DNA from: Prochlorococcus marinus str. MIT 9215
Lineage (GTDB): Bacteria; Cyanobacteriota; Cyanobacteriia; PCC-6307; Cyanobiaceae
DNA length: 64,000 bases
Direction of reading: 5' to 3'
NCBI RefSeq assembly: GCF_000018065.1
Contig: NC_009840.1
Coordinates: 868,001 to 932,000 of the forward strand
The position numbers and the translations under genes were made by a program. Below, piece by piece: positions 10,612-21,500 of this stretch (its first letter is position 1; each line of letters starts with the position of its first letter). The notes beneath the pieces were generated by a model. That model was not told the origin of the DNA and did not search any database. It saw nothing but the letters and a program-made list of their open reading frames with translations.

Positions 10612-12546
10612 ATGAGTAGTTCCTCTATTGAAAAATTAGATAAAAAATATAATTTTAAAATTGAATATAAATTAATTAACAATAACGAGTTATTAAAAAC
10701 AAGACTATCCGAAATTCCAAAGTCTTCTGGTTGCTATCTCTTTAAAGATATAGATAACAATTTACTTTATATTGGCAAATCAAAAAAACTACGCAGTAGA
10801 GTAAGTAGTTATTTCAATAATTTTTCAGATTTAACTCCAAGATTAAGTTTGATGGTTCGTCAAATAACTGAAATCGAAATAATAGTTACAGATAGCGAAT
10901 ATGAAGCACTAAATTTAGAGTCAAATTTAATAAAAGCAAACAAACCATATTTTAATATTCTTTTAAAGGATGACAAGAAATATCCATATCTTTGCATAAC
11001 ATGGAGTGAGAAATATCCTCGAATATTTATTACTAGAAAGAGAAGAAATAGAAATAATTTAGATAGATATTATGGACCTTACGTTGATGTAGGTCTTTTA
11101 AGAAATACTTTATTTTTAATTAAGAAAATATTTCCTTTAAGACATAGTAAATTATCAAAGTCGTTTTATAGAGAAATTACTGGTGTTGATCTTGAAAAAA
11201 TTTCATCAGAAGAATACAGAAAAATTGTAAAACAAGCTTCAATGGTATTTCAAGGAAGAAATGATGATCTAATTAGAATTTTAGAGGAAAAAATGTCTTA
11301 CTTCTCTAATGACTTACAATACGAAAAAGCGGCAAAAATAAGAGATCAAATTAGCGGTCTTAAATTATTAACAGAATCACAAAAAATATCTGTACCAGAC
11401 TCTTCGATAAATAGAGATATCTTTGGAATTGTATCCGAGAAAAATATTGCAAGTATTCAAATATTTCAAATGAGATCTGGAAAATTAATAGGTAGAATTG
11501 GATATAGTCAAAAATTAGAAGGTATTAGCGAAAGTGAGATTCTTCAAAGAGTTTTTGAAGAACATTATATAAATGTTGATGGTATTGAAATACCATCTGA
11601 GATTTTAGTTCAATACGAATTCACAAACAAGCTAACATTAGAAGAATGGCTTTCTCAACGAAAACAAAAAAAAGTAAAAATATCTAATCCAAAAAGAAGT
11701 AATAAATTAAAAACTATAGAAATGGTTCAAAAAAATGCCAAGTTAGAATTAAATAGAATATTAAATGGAATTCAAGATAATGAATCTGCTATTGAGGACT
11801 TATCTCAAATTCTCGAACTGAATACTCATCCAAAAAGAATAGAGGGATATGATATTAGTCATATACAAGGTTCAGATCCAGTTGCATCTCAGGTTGTTTT
11901 TATTGATGGAATACCTTCAAAACAAAATTATAGAAAATATAAAATCAAAGATAATAATGTTTATATTGGTCATAGTGATGATTATGCATCCATATATGAG
12001 GTCATTTACAGAAGATTTAAAAAATGGTCAAGATATAAGAACGATGGAGGAGATCTTAGTTATCTAACGAGTTCAAAAAATAATATTATTAATAATGAAC
12101 TTTTTTCAGACTGGCCCGATTTAGTAATGATAGATGGTGGGAAAGGACAACTAAATTCTGCTATCAAAGCATTACAAGATCTTAATCTAGAGAAGGATGT
12201 AATTCTATGTTCATTAGCAAAAAAGAATGAAGAAATATATGTTCCAGGATTATCAAAACCTCTTAAAACAGATATGAATCAAAAAGGAGTAATGCTTCTT
12301 AGAAGATTAAGAGATGAGGCTCATAGATTTGCACTTTCTTTTCATCGAAACAAAAGATCCAAAAGAATGAATAGATCACAATTAACACAAATACCTGGAT
12401 TAGGCTCTTCCAGAATAAAAGATTTATTGGAGTACTTTAAATCTGTAGATGCTATTAGGATTGCTAGTAAGGATGAACTTATGAAAGTAAAAGGTCTTGG
12501 AGCTAATACTGCCAATGACATTTATAATTTTTTTAATAATGATTAA
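10612..12546 (+). CDS. uvrC: Excinuclease ABC subunit C
   Basis: UvrC makes both incisions in nucleotide excision repair. The 644 residues are full length. The N-terminal GIY-YIG nuclease starts at SGCYLFKDIDNNLLYIGKSK near residue 40. A UVR motif (FSNDLQYEKAAKIRDQI) lies near 235. The RNase H-like nuclease includes EGYDISHIQGSDPVAS and VMIDGGKGQLNSA. Two helix-hairpin-helix motifs (TQIPGLGSSR and MKVKGLGANTA) close the protein. The N-terminus carries about 30 extra residues before the nuclease. mfd, which couples repair to transcription, is also in this window. Confidence 0.97.
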   Translation: MSSSSIEKLDKKYNFKIEYKLINNNELLKTRLSEIPKSSGCYLFKDIDNNLLYIGKSKKLRSRVSSYFNNFSDLTPRLSLMVRQITEIEIIVTDSEYEALNLESNLIKANKPYFNILLKDDKKYPYLCITWSEKYPRIFITRKRRNRNNLDRYYGPYVDVGLLRNTLFLIKKIFPLRHSKLSKSFYREITGVDLEKISSEEYRKIVKQASMVFQGRNDDLIRILEEKMSYFSNDLQYEKAAKIRDQISGLKLLTESQKISVPDSSINRDIFGIVSEKNIASIQIFQMRSGKLIGRIGYSQKLEGISESEILQRVFEEHYINVDGIEIPSEILVQYEFTNKLTLEEWLSQRKQKKVKISNPKRSNKLKTIEMVQKNAKLELNRILNGIQDNESAIEDLSQILELNTHPKRIEGYDISHIQGSDPVASQVVFIDGIPSKQNYRKYKIKDNNVYIGHSDDYASIYEVIYRRFKKWSRYKNDGGDLSYLTSSKNNIINNELFSDWPDLVMIDGGKGQLNSAIKALQDLNLEKDVILCSLAKKNEEIYVPGLSKPLKTDMNQKGVMLLRRLRDEAHRFALSFHRNKRSKRMNRSQLTQIPGLGSSRIKDLLEYFKSVDAIRIASKDELMKVKGLGANTANDIYNFFNND

Positions 12547-12640
12547 TTAAAGAATTTATATAAAATATTCATAGAAGTTGATATTGTGGATTTTAGCGAT
12601 AATTCGAATTAAAATATGTTTTAAATAATTTGCTTTTATA

Positions 12641-13177
12641 GTGTTCTGGAGAAAATCAAAACTTCTTATTTTATATTCGACTGTTGATGGTCATACTAAA
12701 GATATTTGCAATTACATTTATAAAAAATTAAAAGGAAGAAAAAAAGTAAGTATTATTTCAGTAGAAGATTCAGATAAGTACGATTTAAGCGACTTTGAAG
12801 AAATCGTTATTGGTGCTAGCGTAAGGTATGGTTACCATAGAAAAAATGTTTACAAATTTATTCAACAAAATATTGAAAAATTAGAACAGGTAAAAACTGC
12901 TTTTTTTTCATTAAACTTAACAGCAAGAAAAACTGAAAAGTCAACTCCTGAAACAAATCCATATGTTATAAAATTCTTAAAAAAAGTCAAATGGGAACCT
13001 ACAATAAAAGAGGTTTTTGCTGGAAGATTAGATTATCCAAGCTTAGATACATTAAATAAATTAGCGATTTTATTTATTATGTTTATAACTAATGGTCCAA
13101 AAGATACTTCAAAAACATATGAACTAACAGATTGGAAAAAAGTTGATAATTTAATAAAGTCAATATCAAAATTCTAG
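12641..13177 (+). CDS. hemG: Protoporphyrinogen IX oxidase, flavodoxin-like HemG type
   Basis: HemG oxidises protoporphyrinogen IX to protoporphyrin IX with FMN, passing electrons to the quinone pool, the last common step before haem and chlorophyll. The 178 residues match E. coli HemG (about 181). ILYSTVDGHTKDI is the FMN-phosphate loop. IGASVRYGYHRKNV and FSLNLTARKTEKSTPETNPY are diagnostic HemG blocks absent from ordinary flavodoxins. The start is GTG; no in-frame ATG lies upstream. Most cyanobacteria use the unrelated HemJ, so this looks like gene replacement by transfer. It lies between uvrC and a PHP gene. Confidence 0.88.
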   Translation: MFWRKSKLLILYSTVDGHTKDICNYIYKKLKGRKKVSIISVEDSDKYDLSDFEEIVIGASVRYGYHRKNVYKFIQQNIEKLEQVKTAFFSLNLTARKTEKSTPETNPYVIKFLKKVKWEPTIKEVFAGRLDYPSLDTLNKLAILFIMFITNGPKDTSKTYELTDWKKVDNLIKSISKF

Positions 13178-13188
13178 ACTTTTTCTTC

Positions 13189-13836
13189 ATGGATAAAGAG
13201 GAGTTAATAGATTTAACCTCTAAAATAGATAAGTATAGTTGTCCACATATTATAAATTTTCACTGTCATACAAATTTTAGTGATGGAAGTATGTGTCCTG
13301 AAGATTTATTAGATCAAGCTTTTCGAAATAAACTGCAATTCTTATCAATTACAGATCATCATTCAATATTGGCTCATAAATATATTTCTGATAACGGTTT
13401 ATTAAAAAAATATCCAAAAAATTCCTTCACATTAATTCCTGGTATTGAAATTAATTGTTTACTTAAGGGATGTTTAGTTCATGTTTTAGGCTTAGGAATT
13501 GATATAAATAATGCGTCTCTCTATCCATATATTTTAGGTGAATCACCAATAGGAAATGACTTACAAATAAAATCTGTCACAAGAGCAATTGAAATTGCAG
13601 GTGGTTTATCATTTCTAGCTCATCCAGCAAGATATAGAATCCCATTCGACATCTTAATTCCGGAAGCCCATAAAAATAAAGTTAATGGGATTGAAGTTTG
13701 GTATGACTATAACCTTAATAAAATATGGCAAGCTAGTAATTTTGTTTGTGAGAAGATCGATAAATTAACTGAAAGATACTCAATGCTGAAATCTTGTGGT
13801 ACAGATAGTCATGGATTTTCACTTTTAGGAAGATAG
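13189..13836 (+). CDS. PHP-domain metal-dependent phosphoesterase
   Basis: A 215-residue PHP-superfamily hydrolase, closest in layout to TrpH/YciV-type enzymes that act on nucleoside 3',5'-bisphosphates or oligonucleotides. Metal ligands can be read in INFHCHTNFSDG (HxH), SITDHHS, LIPGIEINC, SFLAHPARY and the C-terminal GTDSHG. It is shorter than typical TrpH (about 280 residues) because the insert between the AHPARY and GTDSHG blocks is small. It follows hemG by 11 bp and is convergent with cobN, one base apart. The substrate is not evident. Confidence 0.82.
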   Translation: MDKEELIDLTSKIDKYSCPHIINFHCHTNFSDGSMCPEDLLDQAFRNKLQFLSITDHHSILAHKYISDNGLLKKYPKNSFTLIPGIEINCLLKGCLVHVLGLGIDINNASLYPYILGESPIGNDLQIKSVTRAIEIAGGLSFLAHPARYRIPFDILIPEAHKNKVNGIEVWYDYNLNKIWQASNFVCEKIDKLTERYSMLKSCGTDSHGFSLLGR

Positions 13837-13837
13837 G

Positions 13838-16800
13838 TCAAAATTCGTTCTTTTCAATTTTTGAATCAGTATTGATAATTATGTTCTTTAAATTTTCAAT
13901 AATTTCAGATGAACAATTATTCCACATTTTTCTATTAATAATTTCTAGAAATCTTTGTGAAATATCTCTTAAGGCCCATGGATTATTCTCCAGAAAGAAT
14001 TTCAAAAGTTCTTGATCACACAACCATGATTTATAAACTTCTTCATAACACCAATCTGATACTGTTTCTGTAGAGGCATCAAAAGCATATAAGTAATCTA
14101 ATGTTGCTGAGAATTCAAAAGCTCCTTTATAACCATTATCCTTCATTCCATTTATCCATTTAGGATTAAGAATTCTTGATATAACAACTTTATTAATTTC
14201 ATCTTCTAATTTTGTAATTTTGGATAGTCCAAATTTAGATAAATCTCCATAATACATTTCAGGTAATTTGCCGCTTAATTTTTTTACTGCTGAAGATAAA
14301 CCACCCTGAAACTGATAATAATCATCAGAATCTAAAATATCATGTTCCTTATTATCTTGGTTATGAATAACTAACTGTACTTTTTTAAGAGCATTTTCTA
14401 ATGATTTTTTGTCCTCTACAGGTTCAAGATTATCACTGTAAATCCACTTACTCCAATTAAGAAAAGATTCTCCAAAATCATAAATATCTTCCCAATTAGA
14501 ATTTGAAATTAGTTCTTGTAGACCAGCTCCATATGAACCTGGAGCTGAGCCAAATATACGATTAATTGGATCACCATCCCTTAATGCTCCAGCAAGAGGA
14601 TTAAATTTATCATCCTCGTTAAGATTAGAAATAAGATTTATTGCTTTAGAAGTTAATTTAACTAACTGAGGAAATGCATCTCTAAACATTCCTGAAATCC
14701 TTAATGTAATATCTACCCTTGGCCTATCGAGGACAGATAAAGGGATGATTTCTAAATCAATTACTCTTCTAGAGGGTCCATCCCAAATAGGTTGAACTCC
14801 CAATAAATATAATATTTGACAAATGTCTTCTCCACCATTTCTCATGGTTGATGTGGCCCATACAGATATTGCTATATTTTTTAAATCCTCACCATTGTCT
14901 TGTTTATATAAATCAATTATTTGAGAAGCAGATTTGCAACCAACACTCCATGCTGATTCAGTAGGCAGTCCTCTAGCATCAACTGAAAAGAAATTTTTAC
15001 CAGTAGGTAAAGCTTCAGTTTTACCTCTCGTAGGAGCTCCAGATGGACCACTTTTTACATATTTGCCATTTAATGAATTAATAAATGATAATTTTTCATT
15101 GTATGAAGAATTGATGATTGGATTTAGGATCTCATTTTTTAATGATAAAAAATAATTATTATGTTTTTTATCATTAAAGAAATAGTCTATTATTTTTTGA
15201 TTTTTATATTTTTCTAGATATTTTAAGTTGGTTTTCTTTTTATAAAAAAACAAATATATTAGATATTTTGCTTGTTTTTCTAAAAATTCAATAGCCATTC
15301 TAAAGTTTAAAATTTTTTTATTTGAAAAACTCAATAATATTTTTTTATCATTTTCAGTTAACTTTTGATCATATTTATTTGTCCAAGGATTCAATTCCAG
15401 TTTTAAATTTTTCGCTATATATTGAACGACACCAATTCGGTTGGCATTTGGCACTCTAGCAATACACAAGAATAAATTTATTTCATTTATATCATTCTGT
15501 CTATTGCCAAAAACATGCAAACCTGTTCTAATTTGAGATTCTTTAATTTTGCAAAGAAAGGAATCAATTTCTTCTAATTGAATATATTTGTTCTTTAATG
15601 TAATTTCACTAAAATCTTTTTTAATTAATTCAAAAATGGATTTTTCTATTATTTCAATACGATTAGAATTTAATAATTTTGCTTCAATATATTCGTCTAA
15701 ATAATTTTCTAAAATTGAATATTTTCCATATAATTCTGACCTATCTAAAGGAGGGGTTAAATGATCAATAATTGTGGCTGCTGTTCTTCTTTTTGCTTGG
15801 GATCCCTCGCCAGGATCATTTACGATAAAGGGATATATGTTAGGAATAGCTGGACAAATAATATTTGGGAAACATTTATTGCTGAGACCTACAGATTTGC
15901 CAGGTAACCATTCAACAGTCCCATGTTTACCAATATGGCATATAGCATTTGCATTAAAAACTTTTTCAATCCAAAAATATTGTGCTAAATATCTATGTGG
16001 AGGTGGAAGATCAGGCGAATGAATATCTCTATCAGTGTAAGTGTCATAACCTCGTTGAGGTTGAATCAATAATGTTATTTTTCCAAATCTTAGACCATTT
16101 ATTGAGAAGCCTTCATTATCAAGATCGATCGCTTCAGATGGAGTGCCCCAACGATTAATAATAATATTTTTTGGATCAAGTTCTATATTATTCCAATATT
16201 TTAAATATTCACTAAGTGGTAAGTAATCTAATGGTTTATTATTTTGAGATTCAATATCATTAGTTCTAGTTTTTATAAGAATTGACATTAATTCCGAAGA
16301 ATCTTGAGGATAATTACAAGCTCCAAGGTCATAACCTTCTTCTTTTAGCCAGTTAAGAATATTTATTATCGAAGATGGTGTATTAAGACCAACACCATTA
16401 CCGATTCTTCCATTCTTAACAGGATAATTACTTATTACTAAACAAATTCTCTTATCAAAATTATTAAGTTTTTGAAGCTTTACATAATTGGTTGCAAATT
16501 TTGAAATCCATTCAATACCTACTTGATCAGCTTTGTAACTAGTTATTTCGGTGTAAAGTGTATTTTTTTTTGAAATTATTTCTTTAAATGCAGAAGGACA
16601 AGTAGTAATTCTTCCATCAAATTCGGGAATAATTACTTGCATTAATAAATCAGTAGAATTCATTCCAATGGATGAATTTAACCAATTTTTTCTTGATTTA
16701 TTAGAAGAAAGAAGCTGAAAAATTGGGATACTGAGTGAAGTAAAAATATTTGTAGAATTTTCAATTAAATCATTATTTTTGATTTGAGATGAAGAAAATG

Positions 16801-17575
16801 CTGTTGTAGTAATTATTATTTTAATATCTTCTTTTTTAAAAATTTCTATTAATTTCTTTTGAATATTATGATCTTTTAGGGTTGAAATAAAAAATGTTTT
16901 AGGGGATAGTCCGGACTTTCTTAACTGTAAGTTAAGTTTTTCGTTTACTTCAATTTCATTAGCCAAAAAAAGCGATTTATAAGATATTATTGCGATCTTT
17001 TCTCCTTTTTCATTTTTCCAATCAAATAAATAAGGATCTGCATAAAATGAAATCTTCAAAAATTCATCAGGAATTAATGTTTCATCTATTTTTAGATAAT
17101 TTAAACAATTAAGAAATTTTCTATAATTATCCAGACCACCAGATCTTAGTAATTTAGAAATATTTAATGCAACATCTTTATCTATACTACTTATTTCACA
17201 TAAGGAAACTTCCTGATCAAGGGTACCTGATAGAATTACTAACTTCCTTTTTTTATCAACTGCTTGCCAATTTAAAAGTTGTTCAATTCCATAATTCCAT
17301 GTACCTTTATCTCCGAATAATCTTAGTACGACAACTTTTGCATAATTAATTGTTTTAAAAAGATAATTATCTATTTGAGCTGAGGAATTTAAATTAGAAA
17401 TTTCTAAAGCTCTAATGTTATTTTTTAATGAAGCAAATTCTTTTTCTAACAATAAGTTCGATAAGAGATTTAAATCAGCTTTGACACTTGTTATAAAAAT
17501 ATAATCTGCAACTGGTTGCTCTATTAAATCATCCTTATTCTTTTCATTTCCTGCTATATTCAATATCCTGTGCAT
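13838..17575 (-). CDS. cobN: Cobaltochelatase large subunit CobN (ChlH paralogue)
   Basis: CobN is the large ATP-driven cobalt-inserting subunit of aerobic-type cobalamin synthesis and is homologous to the magnesium chelatase H subunit. The 1245 residues agree with family size. Conserved blocks include CHIGKHGTVEWLPGKSVGLS, RRTAATIIDHLTPPLDRSEL, FFSVDARGLPTESAW and SGMFRDAFPQLV. The large gap from the N-terminal half to the HIGKHGT block is typical. A second H-type subunit, ChlH, begins at 62157 with distinct sequence, so this one is assigned to cobalt. The small subunits are presumably shared with Mg chelatase. It is divergent from ilvE over 66 bp and near metH, a B12 user. Confidence 0.92.
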   Translation of the reverse strand: MHRILNIAGNEKNKDDLIEQPVADYIFITSVKADLNLLSNLLLEKEFASLKNNIRALEISNLNSSAQIDNYLFKTINYAKVVVLRLFGDKGTWNYGIEQLLNWQAVDKKRKLVILSGTLDQEVSLCEISSIDKDVALNISKLLRSGGLDNYRKFLNCLNYLKIDETLIPDEFLKISFYADPYLFDWKNEKGEKIAIISYKSLFLANEIEVNEKLNLQLRKSGLSPKTFFISTLKDHNIQKKLIEIFKKEDIKIIITTTAFSSSQIKNNDLIENSTNIFTSLSIPIFQLLSSNKSRKNWLNSSIGMNSTDLLMQVIIPEFDGRITTCPSAFKEIISKKNTLYTEITSYKADQVGIEWISKFATNYVKLQKLNNFDKRICLVISNYPVKNGRIGNGVGLNTPSSIINILNWLKEEGYDLGACNYPQDSSELMSILIKTRTNDIESQNNKPLDYLPLSEYLKYWNNIELDPKNIIINRWGTPSEAIDLDNEGFSINGLRFGKITLLIQPQRGYDTYTDRDIHSPDLPPPHRYLAQYFWIEKVFNANAICHIGKHGTVEWLPGKSVGLSNKCFPNIICPAIPNIYPFIVNDPGEGSQAKRRTAATIIDHLTPPLDRSELYGKYSILENYLDEYIEAKLLNSNRIEIIEKSIFELIKKDFSEITLKNKYIQLEEIDSFLCKIKESQIRTGLHVFGNRQNDINEINLFLCIARVPNANRIGVVQYIAKNLKLELNPWTNKYDQKLTENDKKILLSFSNKKILNFRMAIEFLEKQAKYLIYLFFYKKKTNLKYLEKYKNQKIIDYFFNDKKHNNYFLSLKNEILNPIINSSYNEKLSFINSLNGKYVKSGPSGAPTRGKTEALPTGKNFFSVDARGLPTESAWSVGCKSASQIIDLYKQDNGEDLKNIAISVWATSTMRNGGEDICQILYLLGVQPIWDGPSRRVIDLEIIPLSVLDRPRVDITLRISGMFRDAFPQLVKLTSKAINLISNLNEDDKFNPLAGALRDGDPINRIFGSAPGSYGAGLQELISNSNWEDIYDFGESFLNWSKWIYSDNLEPVEDKKSLENALKKVQLVIHNQDNKEHDILDSDDYYQFQGGLSSAVKKLSGKLPEMYYGDLSKFGLSKITKLEDEINKVVISRILNPKWINGMKDNGYKGAFEFSATLDYLYAFDASTETVSDWCYEEVYKSWLCDQELLKFFLENNPWALRDISQRFLEIINRKMWNNCSSEIIENLKNIIINTDSKIEKNEF

Positions 17576-17641
17576 TTTTATATATAAATAGGGTTTAGAA
17601 TACGTAAGTAGGATAAAACAAGTTTACCTTAATTACATAAA

Positions 17642-18562
17642 TTGAATATGCATGAATTTCTTCCATACGCCTGGTTTGAAGGTAAATGTATTCCATTTAA
17701 AGAAGCAAAAATATCAATAGCTACTCATGCACTGCACTATGGAACAGCTGCATTTGGAGGAATGCGAGCGATACCTAACCCTACAAATAAAGAAGAATTC
17801 CTTTTATTTAGAACTGATAAACACATAAAAAGATTATCTCAAAGTGCCAAATTACTCTTAACTGATATTTCTGAAGAATATATTTTTAAAGCCTTAGAGG
17901 AAGTTATAAAAAGAAATAAGCCAGTAAAACCTATCTATATAAGACCATTCGTATATACAAGCGATTTAGGCATAGCTCCAAGGTTACACAATATTGAAAC
18001 AGATTTCTTTATTTATTGTATTGAATTAGGAGATTATTTATCCCCAGATGGTGTTTCTTGTAGAATGAGTAGCTGGACTAGACAAGAAGATAGATCTCTC
18101 CCATTGAGAGGAAAAATAAGTGGAGCTTACATTACTAGTTCATTAGCTAAAACAGAAGCTAGTTTATCGGGTTTTGATGAAGCCTTGCTATTAAATTCAA
18201 GTGGTAAGGTAAGCGAAGCTAGTGGTATGAATTTATTTATTGTAAGGCATGGTGACTTAATCACTCCTGGTGTTGATCAAGATATACTTGAGGGAATTAC
18301 TAGAGCTAGTGTAATTGAATTAGCAAAATCTTTTGGAATAAATGTAATTGAAAGGCCTGTTGATAAAACAGAATTATTAATAGCAGATGAAGTTTTTCTA
18401 ACTGGTACAGCAGCTAAAATTACACCAGTTAAAAAAATTGAGTCAAGTGAATTAAATGGTGAAAGACCAATAATGAATAAATTAAAAAGTAAGCTTATAG
18501 AAATAACAGAAGGTCGCTCACAAGACTATGATAATTGGGTAACAAGAATTTCTCTAAAATAA
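17642..18562 (+). CDS. ilvE: Branched-chain amino acid aminotransferase
   Basis: A PLP class IV aminotransferase forming leucine, isoleucine and valine from their 2-oxo acids with glutamate. The 306 residues are standard. ALHYGTAAFGGMRA near residue 34 is a type I BCAT signature. The PLP lysine lies in the GKISGAYITSSLAKTEA block. FDEALLLNSSGKVSEASG carries the cofactor-binding Glu, and the downstream FLTGTAAKITPV is typical. The start is an ATG after a TTG two codons upstream. It is followed after 15 bp by metH. Confidence 0.94.
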   Translation: MNMHEFLPYAWFEGKCIPFKEAKISIATHALHYGTAAFGGMRAIPNPTNKEEFLLFRTDKHIKRLSQSAKLLLTDISEEYIFKALEEVIKRNKPVKPIYIRPFVYTSDLGIAPRLHNIETDFFIYCIELGDYLSPDGVSCRMSSWTRQEDRSLPLRGKISGAYITSSLAKTEASLSGFDEALLLNSSGKVSEASGMNLFIVRHGDLITPGVDQDILEGITRASVIELAKSFGINVIERPVDKTELLIADEVFLTGTAAKITPVKKIESSELNGERPIMNKLKSKLIEITEGRSQDYDNWVTRISLK

Positions 18563-18577
18563 ATTAATTTTTACCTA

Positions 18578-21500
18578 ATGATGGAATCTTTCAGAACCTA
18601 TCTAAATAGAGATGAAAAGCCATTAATAATATTTGACGGAGGTACTGGAACATCTTTTCAGAACTTAAATCTTACTGCAGACGACTTTGGAGGTAAAGAA
18701 TTAGAAGGTTGTAATGAAAACCTTGTTTTATCCTCACCAAATGTAGTTGAAAGGGTTCATACTTCATTCTTAGAAGCAGGTTGTCATGTTATAGAAACTA
18801 ATACTTTTGGAGCCTCATCAATAGTTCTTGATGAATATGATATTGCGGATAAGGCATATGAGATAAATAAAAATGCTGCATTAATAGCAAAAAAAGCTGC
18901 TGCCAAATATAAATCAGTTAAAAAGCCAAGGTTTGTTGCTGGCTCAATTGGACCAACGACTAAATTACCCACATTAGGACATATAGATTTTGATGAATTA
19001 AAGCAATCATATAAAGAACAAATATATGGTCTTACAGATGGAGGAGTTGATCTACTTTTAATTGAAACTTGTCAAGATGTATTACAAATTAAATCTGCCT
19101 TATTAGCTTCCAAAGAAGTACTTGATAGTAAAAATATAGATATACCTATAATGGTATCGATAACAATGGAAACAACAGGTACTATGCTTGTTGGATCTGA
19201 CATCGCCTCTGCGTTAACAATATTAGAGCCATTTAATATAGATATCCTTGGTCTTAATTGTGCAACTGGTCCAGAACAAATGAAAGAACATATTAAATAT
19301 TTGTCTGAAAATTCTCCCTTCGCCATAAGCTGTATTCCAAATGCAGGACTTCCTGAAAATATTGGTGGTGTAGCTCATTACAGATTAAAGCCAATAGAAT
19401 TAAAGATGCAGTTAATGAATTTTATATACGACTTTAATGTTCAATTAATAGGTGGATGTTGTGGGACAACACCTGAACATATTAAATATCTTTCTTCAAT
19501 AATCGATGAAATTATTCATAAGGAAAGGTCTAGCAAAAATGGTAATAACAATTTAAGTGGTTATATTCCTTCTGCATCATCAATATATAATTCTGTACCT
19601 TACAAACAAGACAATTCTATTTTGATTGTAGGAGAAAGATTAAATGCAAGTGGATCTAAAAAGGTAAGGGAGTTATTAAATAACGACGATTGGGATGGAC
19701 TAGTTTCAATTGCCAAGCAACAACAAAAAGAGAATGCACACGTTCTTGATGTGAATGTTGATTATGTTGGGAGAGACGGAGTAAAAGATATGAAAGAAAT
19801 AACTTCAAGACTAGTTACCAATATAAATTTGCCATTAATGATTGATTCTACAGATGCTGACAAAATGGAAAGTGGACTAAAGTCAGCTGGTGGTAAATGT
19901 ATTATAAATTCAACCAATTACGAAGACGGCAATGAAAGGTTTGATCAAGTTCTAAATTTAGCATTAGGGTATGGTTCTGGTCTTGTTGTTGGAACTATTG
20001 ATGAAGATGGAATGGCAAGGGATGCAGATAAAAAATATAACATTGTAAAACGAGCGATTAATAGAACCAGAGAATGTGGATTGTCAGATTATGAGCTATT
20101 TTTTGATCCACTAGCTCTCCCAATATCTACTGGAATAGAAGAAGATAGATTGAATGCTAAAGAAACAATTAATGCTATATCAACAATTCGTAAAAATTTC
20201 CCAGATATTCATATCATATTGGGGATATCAAACATAAGTTTTGGTCTTTCACCATTATCAAGAATTAATCTAAATTCAATATTTTTAGATGAATGCATTA
20301 AAGCAGGATTGGATTCTGCTATCATCGCACCAAATAAAATTTTGCCATTATCAAAAATTTCTAAAGAAACTAAAAAGCTCTGCTTAGATTTGATATATGA
20401 CAAAAGAGAATTTGAAGATGATATTTGTATTTATGATCCATTAGTAGAATTAACAAAGGCTTTTCAAGATTTATCTATTCAAGATTTCAAAAAAGCATCA
20501 TCAGAAAATAAAAACTTAACTCTGGAAGAAAGTCTAAAAAATCATATTATTGATGGTGAAAAAATAGGTTTAGAAGATCAATTAAATAAAGCGTTAAAAA
20601 AATATAAACCTCTTGAAATAATTAATAACTTTTTACTAGATGGGATGAAAGTTGTAGGAGATTTATTTGGGTCAGGTCAAATGCAATTGCCATTTGTACT
20701 CCAATCTGCTGAAACAATGAAATTTGCTGTTTCAATTTTAGAACCATATATGGAAACTGTAGATGAAAGCATATCAAATGGAAAACTCTTAATTGCAACT
20801 GTCAAAGGAGATGTTCATGATATTGGAAAAAATTTGGTTGACATAATACTTACAAATAATGGTTACGACGTAATAAATCTTGGAATAAAGCAAGATGTTT
20901 CAGCAATTATAAATGCACAAAAAAAGCACAATGCAGATTGCATCGCTATGAGCGGATTACTTGTTAAATCAACTGCTTTTATGAAAGATAATTTAGAGGC
21001 TTTTAACAATGAAAATATTAGTGTACCAGTAATATTAGGAGGTGCAGCCTTAACCCCAAAATTTGTAAATGAGGACTGCAGCAAAATATATAAAGGGAAA
21101 ATTTTGTACGGAAAAGATGCGTTCACTGATCTTAAATTCATGAATGAATATATGGATAATAAAAAAAAGGGTAATTGGTCAAATACAGAGGGGTTCATTA
21201 ATAATGAGGGCATAAATATTAATTTAGCCTCATCAAAAGCTAACTCTCGAGCTGTTAAAAAATCAATCTCCATACATACTCAGACATCCAAATTAAATTT
21301 AAAAGAAAATTTTATAAGATCTAAATTTATAAAAGAAGAAGAACCAATTCAAGCTCCTTTTTTAGGAACGAAAGTCTTGAAAGGCTTTGATATAGATTTA
21401 AAAAAGTTAATTTTTTATTTAGATACAAAAGCTCTATTTAGCGGACAATGGCAAATAAAAAAAGGAAAAAACCAAAGCGTAGATGAATACAATAATTATT

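Noticed and set aside
17576-17641. Possible cobalamin riboswitch before cobN
   Set aside because: The gap is only 66 bp and contains no B12-box-like GCCACTG or long helices.
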